Below, one piece after another: positions 41,333 to 49,228 of a stretch of DNA of 60,052 bases. The notes under the pieces are model-generated. The model had not been told where the DNA came from and did no database searches. It saw nothing but the letters and a program-made list of their open reading frames with translations. Position 1 is the first letter of the stretch. Every line of letters begins with the position of its first letter. A program made the position numbers and the translations under genes. Source of the DNA: Bacillota bacterium (GTDB lineage: Bacteria; Bacillota; Sulfobacillia; JAJZYS01; JAILZS01); assembly GCA_023512375.1 (NCBI GenBank), contig JAILZS010000011.1, positions 1 to 60,052 on the forward strand. The letters run 5' to 3'.

Positions 41333-42727
41333 TTGTTCGAGGTCAAGGGCGATGGCCGCGAGCGGCCGTGGCCGCACCGCAATACGCCCGCCGCCATCCG
41401 GGCCAGGCGTCGGGCGCTCGAGGCCCTCCCGGGTTGGCGTCCGGAGGACCGGCGGATCGTGCCCGACGAGGCCGCCAATCCTGGCGCCCTCGCCGCCACG
41501 CAGGAGGCGTTCACGGCCCAGATGGTCCTGCCGGTGGCCGTGGTGGGGCCCCTGCATCTGGAGGTCGGCGTCTATCGGGCGGACGAGGAGGGCGAGCTGG
41601 AGGAGCTGGATCGGCGGCGGGAACGGCTCCTCTTGCCCCTGGGACACACAGAGGGCGGCCTCTCCGCCTCGGTGCAGCGGGGCATCCTAGCCGCTAACCG
41701 GGACGGCGGCATCCGCACGTACATGGTCGCTGACGGTATGACGCGCGACAGCATGTACGAGTTCGAGACCGTGGGCGAGGCCCTACGGGCCGCGCGGTGG
41801 ACGGTGGAGCACGCGCGCGACATGGCGGCCTGGCTGGGCGCCGCCGACCACCTCGGCGGGCGGCTGCCGGAGGGCCGCGCCGGCCGGCCGGTGATCAGCC
41901 GCCACGCTCGCCTCGTCGGGGTGCGGCCGCACGTCATCGGAAGCATGCTCCACGTCCTGTTCACCTTCGTCACGGGCGAGGCGGCCGGACCCAACATGAT
42001 CACCCGCAACACGTTCGCCCTCAACGAGGGGTACGTGCTCCCCCGATGGCGCGAGGAACTCGGCCTCGTGCCGCGCCGTACGATCCTGGAGGCGAACATG
42101 GGCGGGGACAAGAAGCCCTCGCACCTCTACCACCTGGAGGGGGGGCACGGCAAGACCGTTCTCGCCGAGGCCGCCCTATCCCACGCCACCCTGCGCCACA
42201 TCCTGCGGGTGGAAGCCGGCGACATCCTGGCCCTGGCAGACGCGGGATTGCACGGCGCGCACGAGAGCGGCATGCAGTCGTTCGCCTTCACCCCCGCGAG
42301 CGTGGTCGCCGCCTTGTTCGTGGTCACGGGCCAGGACCTCGGCATGGTGGGGACAAGCTCCATGGCGCACATCACCGCCCGCCGCATCGAACCTGGCACC
42401 CTTCCGTCCGACGTGGATCCCGAGGACGCCGCCGCCTCGCGTCCGTACCGCACCGGCGGTGTGCACCTCAGCCTCAAGCTCTCGGGTGTGGAGGTCGGCA
42501 CGGTGGGCGGGGGCACGGTGTTGCCCTGCGCCCAGACCTATCTGCGCCTGTTGGGCTGTGTGGGCGAGGGCAGCGCCTACCGCCTCGCCCAGATCGTGGC
42601 TGCCGCCGCCATGGCGCTGGAGATCTCGGCCGGTGCGAGCATGGCGAGCCCGGGCAGCCGCGAGTTCTTCCGCGCCCACTGGAGCCGCGGGGGTGTGCGG
42701 GGGCACGCCGGCGGCGGCGAGCGCTAG
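41333..42727 (+). CDS. 3-hydroxy-3-methylglutaryl-CoA reductase
   Basis: This 464-aa enzyme has the HMG-CoA reductase core: VLPVAVVGPLHLEVG, HTEGGLSASVQRGI (substrate Glu), GEAAGPNMITRNT, ANMGGDKKPSHLYH (Lys-containing loop), HESGMQSFAF, TGQDLGMVGTSSMAHITA (Asp and dinucleotide-binding stretch) and GTVGGGTVLPCAQTYL. These catalyse reduction of HMG-CoA to mevalonate for isoprenoid synthesis. The motif wording departs from both class I and class II consensus, so it is a divergent family member. TTG 41333 is chosen for GGGAGGGA 8 bp upstream. No other mevalonate-pathway gene is adjacent. Confidence 0.85.
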   Translation: MFEVKGDGRERPWPHRNTPAAIRARRRALEALPGWRPEDRRIVPDEAANPGALAATQEAFTAQMVLPVAVVGPLHLEVGVYRADEEGELEELDRRRERLLLPLGHTEGGLSASVQRGILAANRDGGIRTYMVADGMTRDSMYEFETVGEALRAARWTVEHARDMAAWLGAADHLGGRLPEGRAGRPVISRHARLVGVRPHVIGSMLHVLFTFVTGEAAGPNMITRNTFALNEGYVLPRWREELGLVPRRTILEANMGGDKKPSHLYHLEGGHGKTVLAEAALSHATLRHILRVEAGDILALADAGLHGAHESGMQSFAFTPASVVAALFVVTGQDLGMVGTSSMAHITARRIEPGTLPSDVDPEDAAASRPYRTGGVHLSLKLSGVEVGTVGGGTVLPCAQTYLRLLGCVGEGSAYRLAQIVAAAAMALEISAGASMASPGSREFFRAHWSRGGVRGHAGGGER

Positions 42728-42783
42728 ACTGGGTGCCGGGTGCGGTGGCGGCATGCCGGGCGCCGGGGCCGAGCAAAGGAGCG

Positions 42784-43671
42784 ATGGACGTGGAGAGCGA
42801 GGGCATCGTCTACCTGAACGGGCGCTTCGTCGCCCGCGGCGAGGCGCGCATCGACCCGGAGGACCGGGGCTTTCTGTTCGGGGACGGCGTCTACGAGGTT
42901 CTCCGGGTGCGGGCCTCCCAGCCGTTGTTCGTCGATCGTCACCACGCTCGCCTCACGCGTAGCGCCGGCCAGTGCGAGATCGCCCAGCCGTTCGACCGCG
43001 CCGGGCTGGAGGCGTTGGCGCGCGAGCTGGTGGCCCGCAACGGCATCTCGGACGGCATCGTCTACCTCCAGATCACGCGCGGGGTGGCGTCGCGCGCCCA
43101 TGTCTTCCCACCCCCCGGCACCGCCCCCACCGTTTACGCCTTCGCGCGCGCCACGGTGGAGGATCCGGAACTCTGGGCCAGGGGGGTGTCCGCCATCCTC
43201 CTGCCGGACGAGCGGTGGGGCCGGGTGGACATGAAGACGGTCAATCTCTTGCCCAACGTGTTGGCGGCGGAGAAGGCGCGACGTGCCGGCGCCTACGAGG
43301 CCATCCTCGTACGGGAGGGCGTCGTGACCGAAGGATCGCACTGCAACGCCTGGATCGTGCGCCAGGGGGTGGCGCTCACGCATCCGACGGGTCCGCACAT
43401 CCTCGCGGGGGTGACGCGCGACACGGTGCTGCGGGCTGCGGCCCGGGTGGGGGTGACGGTGGAGGAGCGCCCGTTCACGGCCGAGGAGCTCCTCGGTGCG
43501 GACGAGGTGTTCCTCACCGGCACCACGACGGGCGTGCTGGGGGTGGTCCAGGTCGACGGGACGACGGTGGGCGACGGCCGCCCCGGACCGGTCACCCGCG
43601 CCCTCGACGGGGGCTACCGCGCCCTGGTGGAGGAGGAGGTCGCCCGGGCGCGCGCCGCCGTCGCCTCGTAG
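42784..43671 (+). CDS. Class IV aminotransferase (D-amino acid or branched-chain type)
   Basis: This 295-aa PLP enzyme of fold type IV has the usual opening YLNGRFVARGEARIDPEDRG, FLFGDGVYEVLRV, the PLP lysine K151 in VDMKTVNLLPN, VVTEGSHCNAWIV (E of the E-G-S motif) and FLTGTTTGVLGV. The short length and E-G-S-x-x-N pattern suit D-amino acid transaminase or 4-amino-4-deoxychorismate lyase relatives better than branched-chain enzymes. Such D-amino acid enzymes supply D-Ala or D-Glu for the cell wall. It follows the HMG-CoA reductase gene by 56 bp. Confidence 0.85.
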   Translation: MDVESEGIVYLNGRFVARGEARIDPEDRGFLFGDGVYEVLRVRASQPLFVDRHHARLTRSAGQCEIAQPFDRAGLEALARELVARNGISDGIVYLQITRGVASRAHVFPPPGTAPTVYAFARATVEDPELWARGVSAILLPDERWGRVDMKTVNLLPNVLAAEKARRAGAYEAILVREGVVTEGSHCNAWIVRQGVALTHPTGPHILAGVTRDTVLRAAARVGVTVEERPFTAEELLGADEVFLTGTTTGVLGVVQVDGTTVGDGRPGPVTRALDGGYRALVEEEVARARAAVAS

Positions 43672-43681
43672 TCGGGAGGCG

Positions 43682-43987
43682 TCATCCCTCCCGCGGGCGC
43701 GCGATGAGGCCGTCCGCCCGCAGGCGGGCCAGAACCGCCTCCGGATCGGCGGTGACCACGTACACCTCCTGCGCCGCCCCGCCGCTTCGGCCGATGAGGC
43801 GCAGACCGCTGGGCGTCCGGTATTGCACGGTGAGGCCGACGCTGCTCCCGCGCTTGGGGGCGATGGCGCCGGGGGTCACCGCGTCTACCTCGGGGTAGGC
43901 GGCGATGCGGTCGAGCATGGCCTTGAGAGGCGTCAGGACGTGATGGCGCACCTTCACCTTGTTGGGCCGGTAGCGCGAGCGGCTCAT
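43682..43987 (-). CDS. Small conserved protein (DUF2103-like)
   Basis: This 101-aa basic protein begins SRYRPNKVKVRHHVLTPLKA and continues MLDRIAAYPEVDAVTPGAI, a pattern resembling the DUF2103 family of predicted metal-binding proteins. Its middle part forms strands with GLTVQYRTPSGLRLI. The ATG at 43987 overlaps the isoaspartyl dipeptidase stop by ATGA, so it is the second gene of that operon. There is no further functional evidence. Confidence 0.65.
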   Translation of the reverse strand: MSRSRYRPNKVKVRHHVLTPLKAMLDRIAAYPEVDAVTPGAIAPKRGSSVGLTVQYRTPSGLRLIGRSGGAAQEVYVVTADPEAVLARLRADGLIARPREG

Positions 43988-45210
43988 GCGAAGGCGCCCT
44001 CGAACGGGCCGCGCAGGAGCGCGCGGCCGCGGCGCGCCACCAGGGCACCGCGCGCCCACACGCGGTCGACTTGCAGTTCCGCGTCCAGGCTCACGAGGTC
44101 GGCGTCCGCCCCGGCCGATACGCGCCCCTTGGCGTCGAGGCGCAGGCGGCGCGCAGGGTTGGCGGTGACGGTGGCGAGCGCCGTGGCCAGGTCCAACCCT
44201 TCGTCCAGCACGGCTGCCCGCGCCGCCTGCCACAGGGTGCGCGGGCGGCCCACGTCGATGCCCGCGAGCTCGCCTCCGGGACCGAAGACGGGCAGGCTCC
44301 CGCCCGCGTCCGAGGAGAGGGTGATGCGCTCGAGGGCCACCCCCGCCTCCAGAAGGCGGCGCAACGCGCGGGGGGCGGGGATCTCTGCGGTGTCGCCCGC
44401 CGGCCGGTCGAGCCCCGCCGTGAGGTCGACGCCGCCGCCGAGCTTGGCCAGGGCCACCGCCTGCTCCAAGAGGCGCTCGTTGCGGTTGAGGTGCGTGGGC
44501 ACGAACATGGCGGGCGGGAGGTCCCGCCGCGCCAACAGGTCGAGCACAGGCTCGAGGCCGCGCCGCCCCGCCCCCATGTGCAGGTGGAGCACGCCCGCCT
44601 TGCCGCTGAGCAACCCGCCGACCCGCGTCTCGGCTGCGAGGTGCGCCAGGTCGTCCTCGCTCGGGTGGCTGGATCGGTCGTCGGAGACGGCGATCTCACC
44701 CGTGCCCAAAACGCGGTCGATGAGCACGATGTCGGCGCGCACGCTGCCCGTGATCGTGCGTGTGGGGATCTCGTACGCGCCCGTGTACATGTAGGCCGTG
44801 AGGCCGGCGTCGTTGACAGCCCGGACGGTGGCCAGAAGCTCCTGCACGCTGCGCGTCACGCCGTCCGTTCCGAGCAGCCCAACCGCCGTCGTCGTCCCCG
44901 CCGCGGCGAGGGCGCTCGGCGGAACCGCGGGCGTGCGGTGGAGGAACCCCCCCTCGCCTCCGCCGCCGGCCAGGTGGACGTGCATGTCCACGAACCCCGG
45001 CACCAGGCGCGCCCCCCGCAGGTCGACCACCGCCACGTCGGCGTCGGGCCCGAGGCGCGGCGGGGGCAGGTGCGGCGCCACGGCCACCACCCGCTCGCCC
45101 ACCACCAGCACGTCGTGCAGGCCTCGCGGTTCGGGGTCGTACAGGTCGGCATGGCGGATGAGCCAGGCCGTTGGGCGCAGGACGCCCTCCGTTCCGTTCA
45201 ACGCGTTCAC
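43984..45210 (-). CDS. iadA: Isoaspartyl dipeptidase
   Basis: This 408-aa amidohydrolase cleaves beta-aspartyl (isoaspartyl) dipeptides that arise from protein ageing. It has the binuclear metal site motif VDMHVHLAGG (H77, H79), a Lys likely to be carboxylated in LLSGKAGVLHLHMG with the following His residues, PTHLNRN (His) and SSDAGGSLPVF (metal/catalytic Asp). GTG 45210 has GGGGGACG close upstream, giving a family-typical length; longer frames to 45,279 look spurious. It is divergent from the pspA operon. Confidence 0.88.
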   Translation of the reverse strand: MNALNGTEGVLRPTAWLIRHADLYDPEPRGLHDVLVVGERVVAVAPHLPPPRLGPDADVAVVDLRGARLVPGFVDMHVHLAGGGGEGGFLHRTPAVPPSALAAAGTTTAVGLLGTDGVTRSVQELLATVRAVNDAGLTAYMYTGAYEIPTRTITGSVRADIVLIDRVLGTGEIAVSDDRSSHPSEDDLAHLAAETRVGGLLSGKAGVLHLHMGAGRRGLEPVLDLLARRDLPPAMFVPTHLNRNERLLEQAVALAKLGGGVDLTAGLDRPAGDTAEIPAPRALRRLLEAGVALERITLSSDAGGSLPVFGPGGELAGIDVGRPRTLWQAARAAVLDEGLDLATALATVTANPARRLRLDAKGRVSAGADADLVSLDAELQVDRVWARGALVARRGRALLRGPFEGAFA

Positions 45211-45239
45211 CTCGTCCCCCAGTGTACAACCCCTGCGCG

Positions 45240-45267
45240 TTGCGCGGCGGGAGGGCGGTGCTAAGAT
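45240..45267 (+). promoter_or_regulatory. Possible promoter of the pspA operon
   Basis: TTGCGC at 45240-45245 and TAAGAT at 45262-45267 with 16 bp between them lie 55 bp before the pspA start. They resemble a sigma-A promoter with a short spacer. No sigma-54 type site (GG-N10-GC) was noticed, unlike the psp operon of E. coli. Confidence 0.35.
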
Positions 45268-45321
45268 GGGGGCGGTCATCGATCCGCGTGGGCACCAGAC
45301 GCGGGAGGGGGAGGATCGGCG

Positions 45322-46047
45322 ATGGGGCTACTGTCGCGTGCGTCGACCATCTTCAAGGCCAAGGTATCGAAGGTCTTGGATGCAGCCGAGGATCCGCGCG
45401 AAACGCTCGATTACTCCTATGAGAAGCAGCTCGAGCTCCTGCAGAAGGTGAAGCGGGGGCTGGCCGACATCGTCACCGCGCGCAAGGGTCTCGAGATGCA
45501 GGCGGCGCGCCTGGAGGCCGACATCGAACGGCTGGAGGCCGACGCGGCGGCGGCCGTCCGCCAGGGGCGAGACGACCTTGCCACGCAGGCGCTGGAGCGG
45601 AAGGCCGAGGAGGGCGAGCAGCTCGCCGATCTGCGCAAGCAGATCGAGGGGCTCAAGCAGGAAGAGGACAAGATGGCGGACAACGAGCGCCGTCTCTCCC
45701 TGAAGATCCAGACCTTCCGCACTCAGAAGGAGGTCATCAAGGCTCAGTACTCGTCGGCCGAGGCACAGGTGAAGATCGGAGAGGCCACAACGGGTATCTC
45801 CGAAGAGATGGCCGACGTGGGGTTGGCGCTCGAGCGGGCGCGCGACCGTACCGAGCGCATGCGCGCCCGGGCCGGCGCCATCGAGGACCTCACGGCCAAG
45901 GGCGCCCTGACGGATGCCCTGGACGGCAACCCCGGGGAGGGCGACCTGGAGCGGCAGCTGCGCGCCACGCGCCAGAAGGACCAGGTGGCGGCCGATCTGG
46001 CCCGGCTCAAGGCGCAGATGGGAAGCCAAGGGGGTGGGGGCGTATGA
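45322..46047 (+). CDS. pspA: PspA/IM30-family membrane stress protein
   Basis: This 241-aa protein is almost wholly alpha-helical and coiled coil. It opens with SRASTIFKAKVSKVLDAAED, the amphipathic membrane-binding helix and first coil helix of PspA, and continues with YSYEKQLELLQKVKRGLADI and QTFRTQKEVIKAQYSSAEAQ. PspA forms ESCRT-III-like oligomers on the inner face of the membrane and keeps it sealed under stress. It overlaps pspAA by ATGA. The convergent operon next to it has pspAB and htpX, the partners found in Actinobacteria, Bacillota and other Gram-positives. Confidence 0.93.
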   Translation: MGLLSRASTIFKAKVSKVLDAAEDPRETLDYSYEKQLELLQKVKRGLADIVTARKGLEMQAARLEADIERLEADAAAAVRQGRDDLATQALERKAEEGEQLADLRKQIEGLKQEEDKMADNERRLSLKIQTFRTQKEVIKAQYSSAEAQVKIGEATTGISEEMADVGLALERARDRTERMRARAGAIEDLTAKGALTDALDGNPGEGDLERQLRATRQKDQVAADLARLKAQMGSQGGGGV

Positions 46048-46328
46048 TCGTCCGCATCCTCCACGAGGGGCAGTACCGCCTGTCGGGGGCGACGGCGGAA
46101 AGGTTGCGCGACGCCGACGCCCGTCTGGTGGCGGAGCTGGGGGCGATGGACGAGGAGGGCTTCCGTACCGCCTACGGCGAGATGCTGACCCTCGTGCGCC
46201 GGGAAGGCACGCCTCTGCCGGAGGCGGAGATCCACGAGTCGGACCTCATCCTGCCCGCGGCCGATACCACCCTGGAGGAGGCACGCGCCCTCTTCCACCC
46301 CAGCGTCGGAGATTCGGCGCCGGCCTAG
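46044..46328 (+). CDS. pspAA: PspA-associated protein PspAA
   Basis: This 94-aa protein opens with MIVRILHEGQYRLSGATAER and matches the PspAA domain. The H-E-G-Q-Y-R-L region is typical and a helical LNELDN-like middle part is present as LRDADARLVAELGAMDEEGF. PspAA works with PspA in Gram-positive membrane-stress systems. It starts in the last codon of pspA (ATGA). Its stop overlaps the convergent zinc-ribbon gene by 4 bp. Confidence 0.85.
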   Translation: MIVRILHEGQYRLSGATAERLRDADARLVAELGAMDEEGFRTAYGEMLTLVRREGTPLPEAEIHESDLILPAADTTLEEARALFHPSVGDSAPA

Positions 46329-47065
46329 CCGAGGGACTGGGTCTGACTCACCACCTGCAGGGCGTTGAGGTTGAGGGCCCATATGGTACCGTCGTCGGCC
46401 GACAGGCGGAACGAGAACACGGCCACGTGCGTGTGCGGGTCCATGACGATCCCGTACGCGTTGTCGTCGGCCGCGTTTACGTACAAGCGGCCGGCCGACA
46501 GGTCGGACAGGTTGGGGCCGAAGCGCGTGCGCACCGCGTGCACGCGCCGCAGGAAGGCGACGTCGACGGGCAGACGCGCGGTGACGACCATGCTGCCGCC
46601 GGGGCCCGGCCGGACGGCGAAGGTTGTACCCGAACCGGCCAGGTTCGGACGGTCGCGCGTGGCGTACGCCAGGGCTGTACCCACGCTCTCCACGTCCCCT
46701 GTGGGTTGGAAGGCCAGGAGGGCGCGTACGGCGGTGGCCCGCGTCACCGGCAAGCGTGGTCCTACGTTGCCGGTGGCGGCGCCGTACTCCGCCGCCGGCG
46801 GAAGGAGCGCCCTCACCACCTTGAGGGTGGCGGCGGTCAACGCCGCCACCACTACCACGGCGGCGGCGATCCACGGTCCCATGCGGGCGCGGCCGCGCTC
46901 GCCGCGGGCCTGGGGGACGATGCGGGAGGTCGGCGCAGGTACCGGACCGCGGCCGCGGGCGGACCGGAGGTCGGCTTGGCAGGAGGGGCATCGCCGGGCC
47001 GTGGGCCGCACGCTCGACCAGCAGACGGGGCAGCGGGACCCTTCCGCCGCAGAGGACGTCCTCAT
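46325..47065 (-). CDS. Zinc-ribbon plus transmembrane protein in the psp locus
   Basis: This 246-aa protein has an N-terminal zinc ribbon with two CxxC pairs (C12-P-V-C15 and C26-P-S-C29), a basic linker, one membrane helix at about 65-85 and an extracellular C-terminal domain with RPGPGGSMVVTARLPVDVAF and HTHVAVFSFRL. It starts in the last codon of pspAB (ATGA). I do not recognise a known partner name. The order zinc ribbon, helix, outer domain suggests signal transfer across the membrane, possibly sensing the cell envelope and contacting PspA inside. Confidence 0.6.
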   Translation of the reverse strand: MRTSSAAEGSRCPVCWSSVRPTARRCPSCQADLRSARGRGPVPAPTSRIVPQARGERGRARMGPWIAAAVVVVAALTAATLKVVRALLPPAAEYGAATGNVGPRLPVTRATAVRALLAFQPTGDVESVGTALAYATRDRPNLAGSGTTFAVRPGPGGSMVVTARLPVDVAFLRRVHAVRTRFGPNLSDLSAGRLYVNAADDNAYGIVMDPHTHVAVFSFRLSADDGTIWALNLNALQVVSQTQSLG

Positions 47066-47676
47066 CGCCCTGCCTCCTCGTCGGGCAGGGCGCGCGCGCG
47101 GCCCAGCGGCGCGTCCCACAACGCGTACCAACGATCGAGCTCCGACTCCCGGGGCAGGGAGGGGGGCAAGAGGTCGGCCAGTCGGATCTCGCGCGCGTTG
47201 TCGCGCTCGTGCCGCCCGGCCAGGGGGACGAAGGGATAGTACAGGCCGCGGCGGTAGTTGTAGATGAGGGTGAAGGGTCCCGCGCCCACCTCCTCGAGGG
47301 GGAAGGCTGCGGCCACCAGGGCGTCGCCGTACCCCCTTTGCCGGTACTCGTCCCCCACCATGTGCAGGCCGGTGGCCACATCGTCGATCGCCCGCCCCGG
47401 CGCCTCCAGAACCCACCACGTGTACCCGAGGTCGTCCCCCGGGGTGCGGAGGTCGAGGGAGCGCTCGGCACGGTAGAGGTCGAGGATGCGGCGGATCTCC
47501 TCCCCCGCCTGGGCGAACGCCGCCCCCTCAGGCGCGCGTACGCATACCCCCCCTACGCCCAGCGAGCGGATGCCGCGGAGTTCCATGTCGACCAACGCCG
47601 CCGGCAGGGCAAAGACCGCGTCCATCTTCGGCCGCGCCCGGCGCGTGTTGCCGAACAGGGCGTCGAACAGGCTCAT
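47062..47676 (-). CDS. pspAB: PspA-associated protein PspAB
   Basis: This 204-aa protein starts SLFDALFGNTRRARPKMDAV and AVFALPAALVDMELRG and matches PspAB. The N-terminal L-F-x-x-L-F-G amphipathic helix and 'D-A-V-F-A-L-P' are diagnostic, and YTWWVLEAPGRAIDDVATGL is a conserved strand pair. PspAB occurs with PspA and HtpX in actinobacterial and related psp loci. It overlaps htpX at its start (47673-47676) and the zinc-ribbon gene at its end. The presence of all four components supports a full Psp response here. Confidence 0.83.
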   Translation of the reverse strand: MSLFDALFGNTRRARPKMDAVFALPAALVDMELRGIRSLGVGGVCVRAPEGAAFAQAGEEIRRILDLYRAERSLDLRTPGDDLGYTWWVLEAPGRAIDDVATGLHMVGDEYRQRGYGDALVAAAFPLEEVGAGPFTLIYNYRRGLYYPFVPLAGRHERDNAREIRLADLLPPSLPRESELDRWYALWDAPLGRARALPDEEAGR

Positions 47677-48593
47677 CGCAGCTGGCTTTCCAGGGCCCGG
47701 AGGCGGGCCAGGCGGTGCTCCAGACTCGGGTGGGTGGAGAAGAGCTCCTGGATGGAGGCGCGGGAGATCGCCGGCACGATGAAGAAGGCGGAGAGGGCCT
47801 CCACCTGCCTCAGGTCGCGGTCCGGGATGCGGCGCGCGACGTCGGAGATCTTCACCAGGGCCGACATGAGGTCCGACGGCCTCCCGGTGAGGATGCCCGA
47901 GCCCCGGTCGGCGGCGTACTCCCGGTAGCGGGAGATGGCCCGGATGAGAAAGAAGCTCACCACCCACACCAGCAACGACACGAGCCATACGAGGGCGAAG
48001 TTGTCGTTGCCCCGGCGCCGGTCGCCGCCAAAACCACCGCCGAAACCGCCACCCATGAACCAAAAACCGTTCTGGAAGATCATGGACGCCGCCGTGGCGA
48101 AGAACGAGACGAAGGTGATGACCATCACGTCCCGGTTCTTCACGTGCGTGATCTCGTGCGCCAACACCGCCTCCAGCTCAGCGTCGGTGAGGCGATCCAG
48201 GATGCCGCGCGTCACGCACACGACGGCGTGGCGGGGACTGCGCCCGGTGGCGAAGGCGTTGGGCAGGCCGATCGGGGAGACGGCCACGCGGGGCTTGGGC
48301 ACGTCCGCGAGCGCCGCCACCCTGGCCACCATGGCGTGGAGCTCCGGCGCCTGGCGTTCGTCGACGACGCGGGCCCCCATCGACATGAGGACCAGGCTGT
48401 CGGAGGCGTAGTACTGCAACAGCAGAAGCCCGCCCGCGATCACGACCAGGCCGAGGAACGAGACCCCCACGTTCCATAAGACCCAGAGGAAGAGCGCGTA
48501 GACCACGCCCAAGAGGGCGAGGGAGAGCACCATGCGGGCGATCAGCCCGGTGTCGGCGCGAAGTCGCCCGGCGCGAACGCTCGTACTCGCCAC
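47673..48593 (-). CDS. htpX: Membrane protease HtpX
   Basis: This 306-aa M48-family zinc metalloprotease has N-terminal membrane helices (about 20-60), the catalytic motif HEITH (H146, E147, H150) and the third zinc ligand E225 in SRYREYAADR. Two further helices lie at about 155-178 and 200-220, and a glycine-rich loop (GGGFGGGFGGD) separates them. HtpX degrades misfolded membrane proteins. GTG 48593 overlaps a GAGGAG ribosome site closely; a later start at ATG 48533 is possible. It is the first gene of the leftward htpX-pspAB-zinc ribbon operon. Confidence 0.9.
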   Translation of the reverse strand: MASTSVRAGRLRADTGLIARMVLSLALLGVVYALFLWVLWNVGVSFLGLVVIAGGLLLLQYYASDSLVLMSMGARVVDERQAPELHAMVARVAALADVPKPRVAVSPIGLPNAFATGRSPRHAVVCVTRGILDRLTDAELEAVLAHEITHVKNRDVMVITFVSFFATAASMIFQNGFWFMGGGFGGGFGGDRRRGNDNFALVWLVSLLVWVVSFFLIRAISRYREYAADRGSGILTGRPSDLMSALVKISDVARRIPDRDLRQVEALSAFFIVPAISRASIQELFSTHPSLEHRLARLRALESQLR

Positions 48594-48643
48594 CTCCTCG
48601 ATGCGCCCACATTGTATGCAGCGTTCACGGCGACCACAAGCCG

Positions 48644-49228
48644 CTAGCGGCCTACGCGGCGCCCCCGCAGGCCGCGCCCGGCGGTGCGCGCCACCAATTC
48701 CCTGAGCGACCGCGCCAGCTCGAGCGAGCGCGCCACCTCGAGATCCGTCGCGCCGGCGATGTCGACGAACACCGTCACCGTGTCGCCCACCTGCAAGGAT
48801 ACGGCGCGCAGACCGTTGCGCCGGAGCGAAGCCAGGTAGGGAGCCAGGTCGCGCGCGCCGGCCTCGAACCGATACACGGCGTGCCCCGCCCGCGCCCCGG
48901 CGCCCTCCTGGGCCGTGTCGGCCAACTCCGCCTCCGGCGGTCGCAGGGGATCGCTCCCGTCCACATCCTGCCCTTCGTCGCGCAGGAGGCGTTCGCACTT
49001 GATGAGGAGCTCGACGTCCTCGTCGTCCCCGGCGAGGAGGACGTGCTCCATCACCGCCCCCTCGCCCCCGCCGTCGAGGGGGAGGTGGCGCATGCCCCCC
49101 ACGAGACGCCGCACGGCCGCGTACTCGGCCGCCGTGAGCAGGCGCCTCAGGCGCACCAACGCGGTCAGTCGACGCCCGCCCGAGGGGACCAGGCGCGCTC
49201 CGGGCGCGCACAGGAAGACGCGCCTCAC
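48644..49228 (-). CDS. Hypothetical protein, 194 aa
   Basis: I do not recognise a family. The product has an N-terminal basic strand region, a helical middle (EYAAVRRLVGGMRHLP), an acidic stretch with GAVMEHVLLAGDDEDVELLI and a C-terminal pattern of strands (AVYRFEAGARDLAPYLASL, TVTVFVDIAGATD) followed by a long helix ELARSLRELVARTAG. GTG 49228 overlaps the upstream SWIM gene stop by GTGA, so the two are coupled. A partner role with the SWIM protein seems likely from that overlap. Confidence 0.55.
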   Translation of the reverse strand: MRRVFLCAPGARLVPSGGRRLTALVRLRRLLTAAEYAAVRRLVGGMRHLPLDGGGEGAVMEHVLLAGDDEDVELLIKCERLLRDEGQDVDGSDPLRPPEAELADTAQEGAGARAGHAVYRFEAGARDLAPYLASLRRNGLRAVSLQVGDTVTVFVDIAGATDLEVARSLELARSLRELVARTAGRGLRGRRVGR

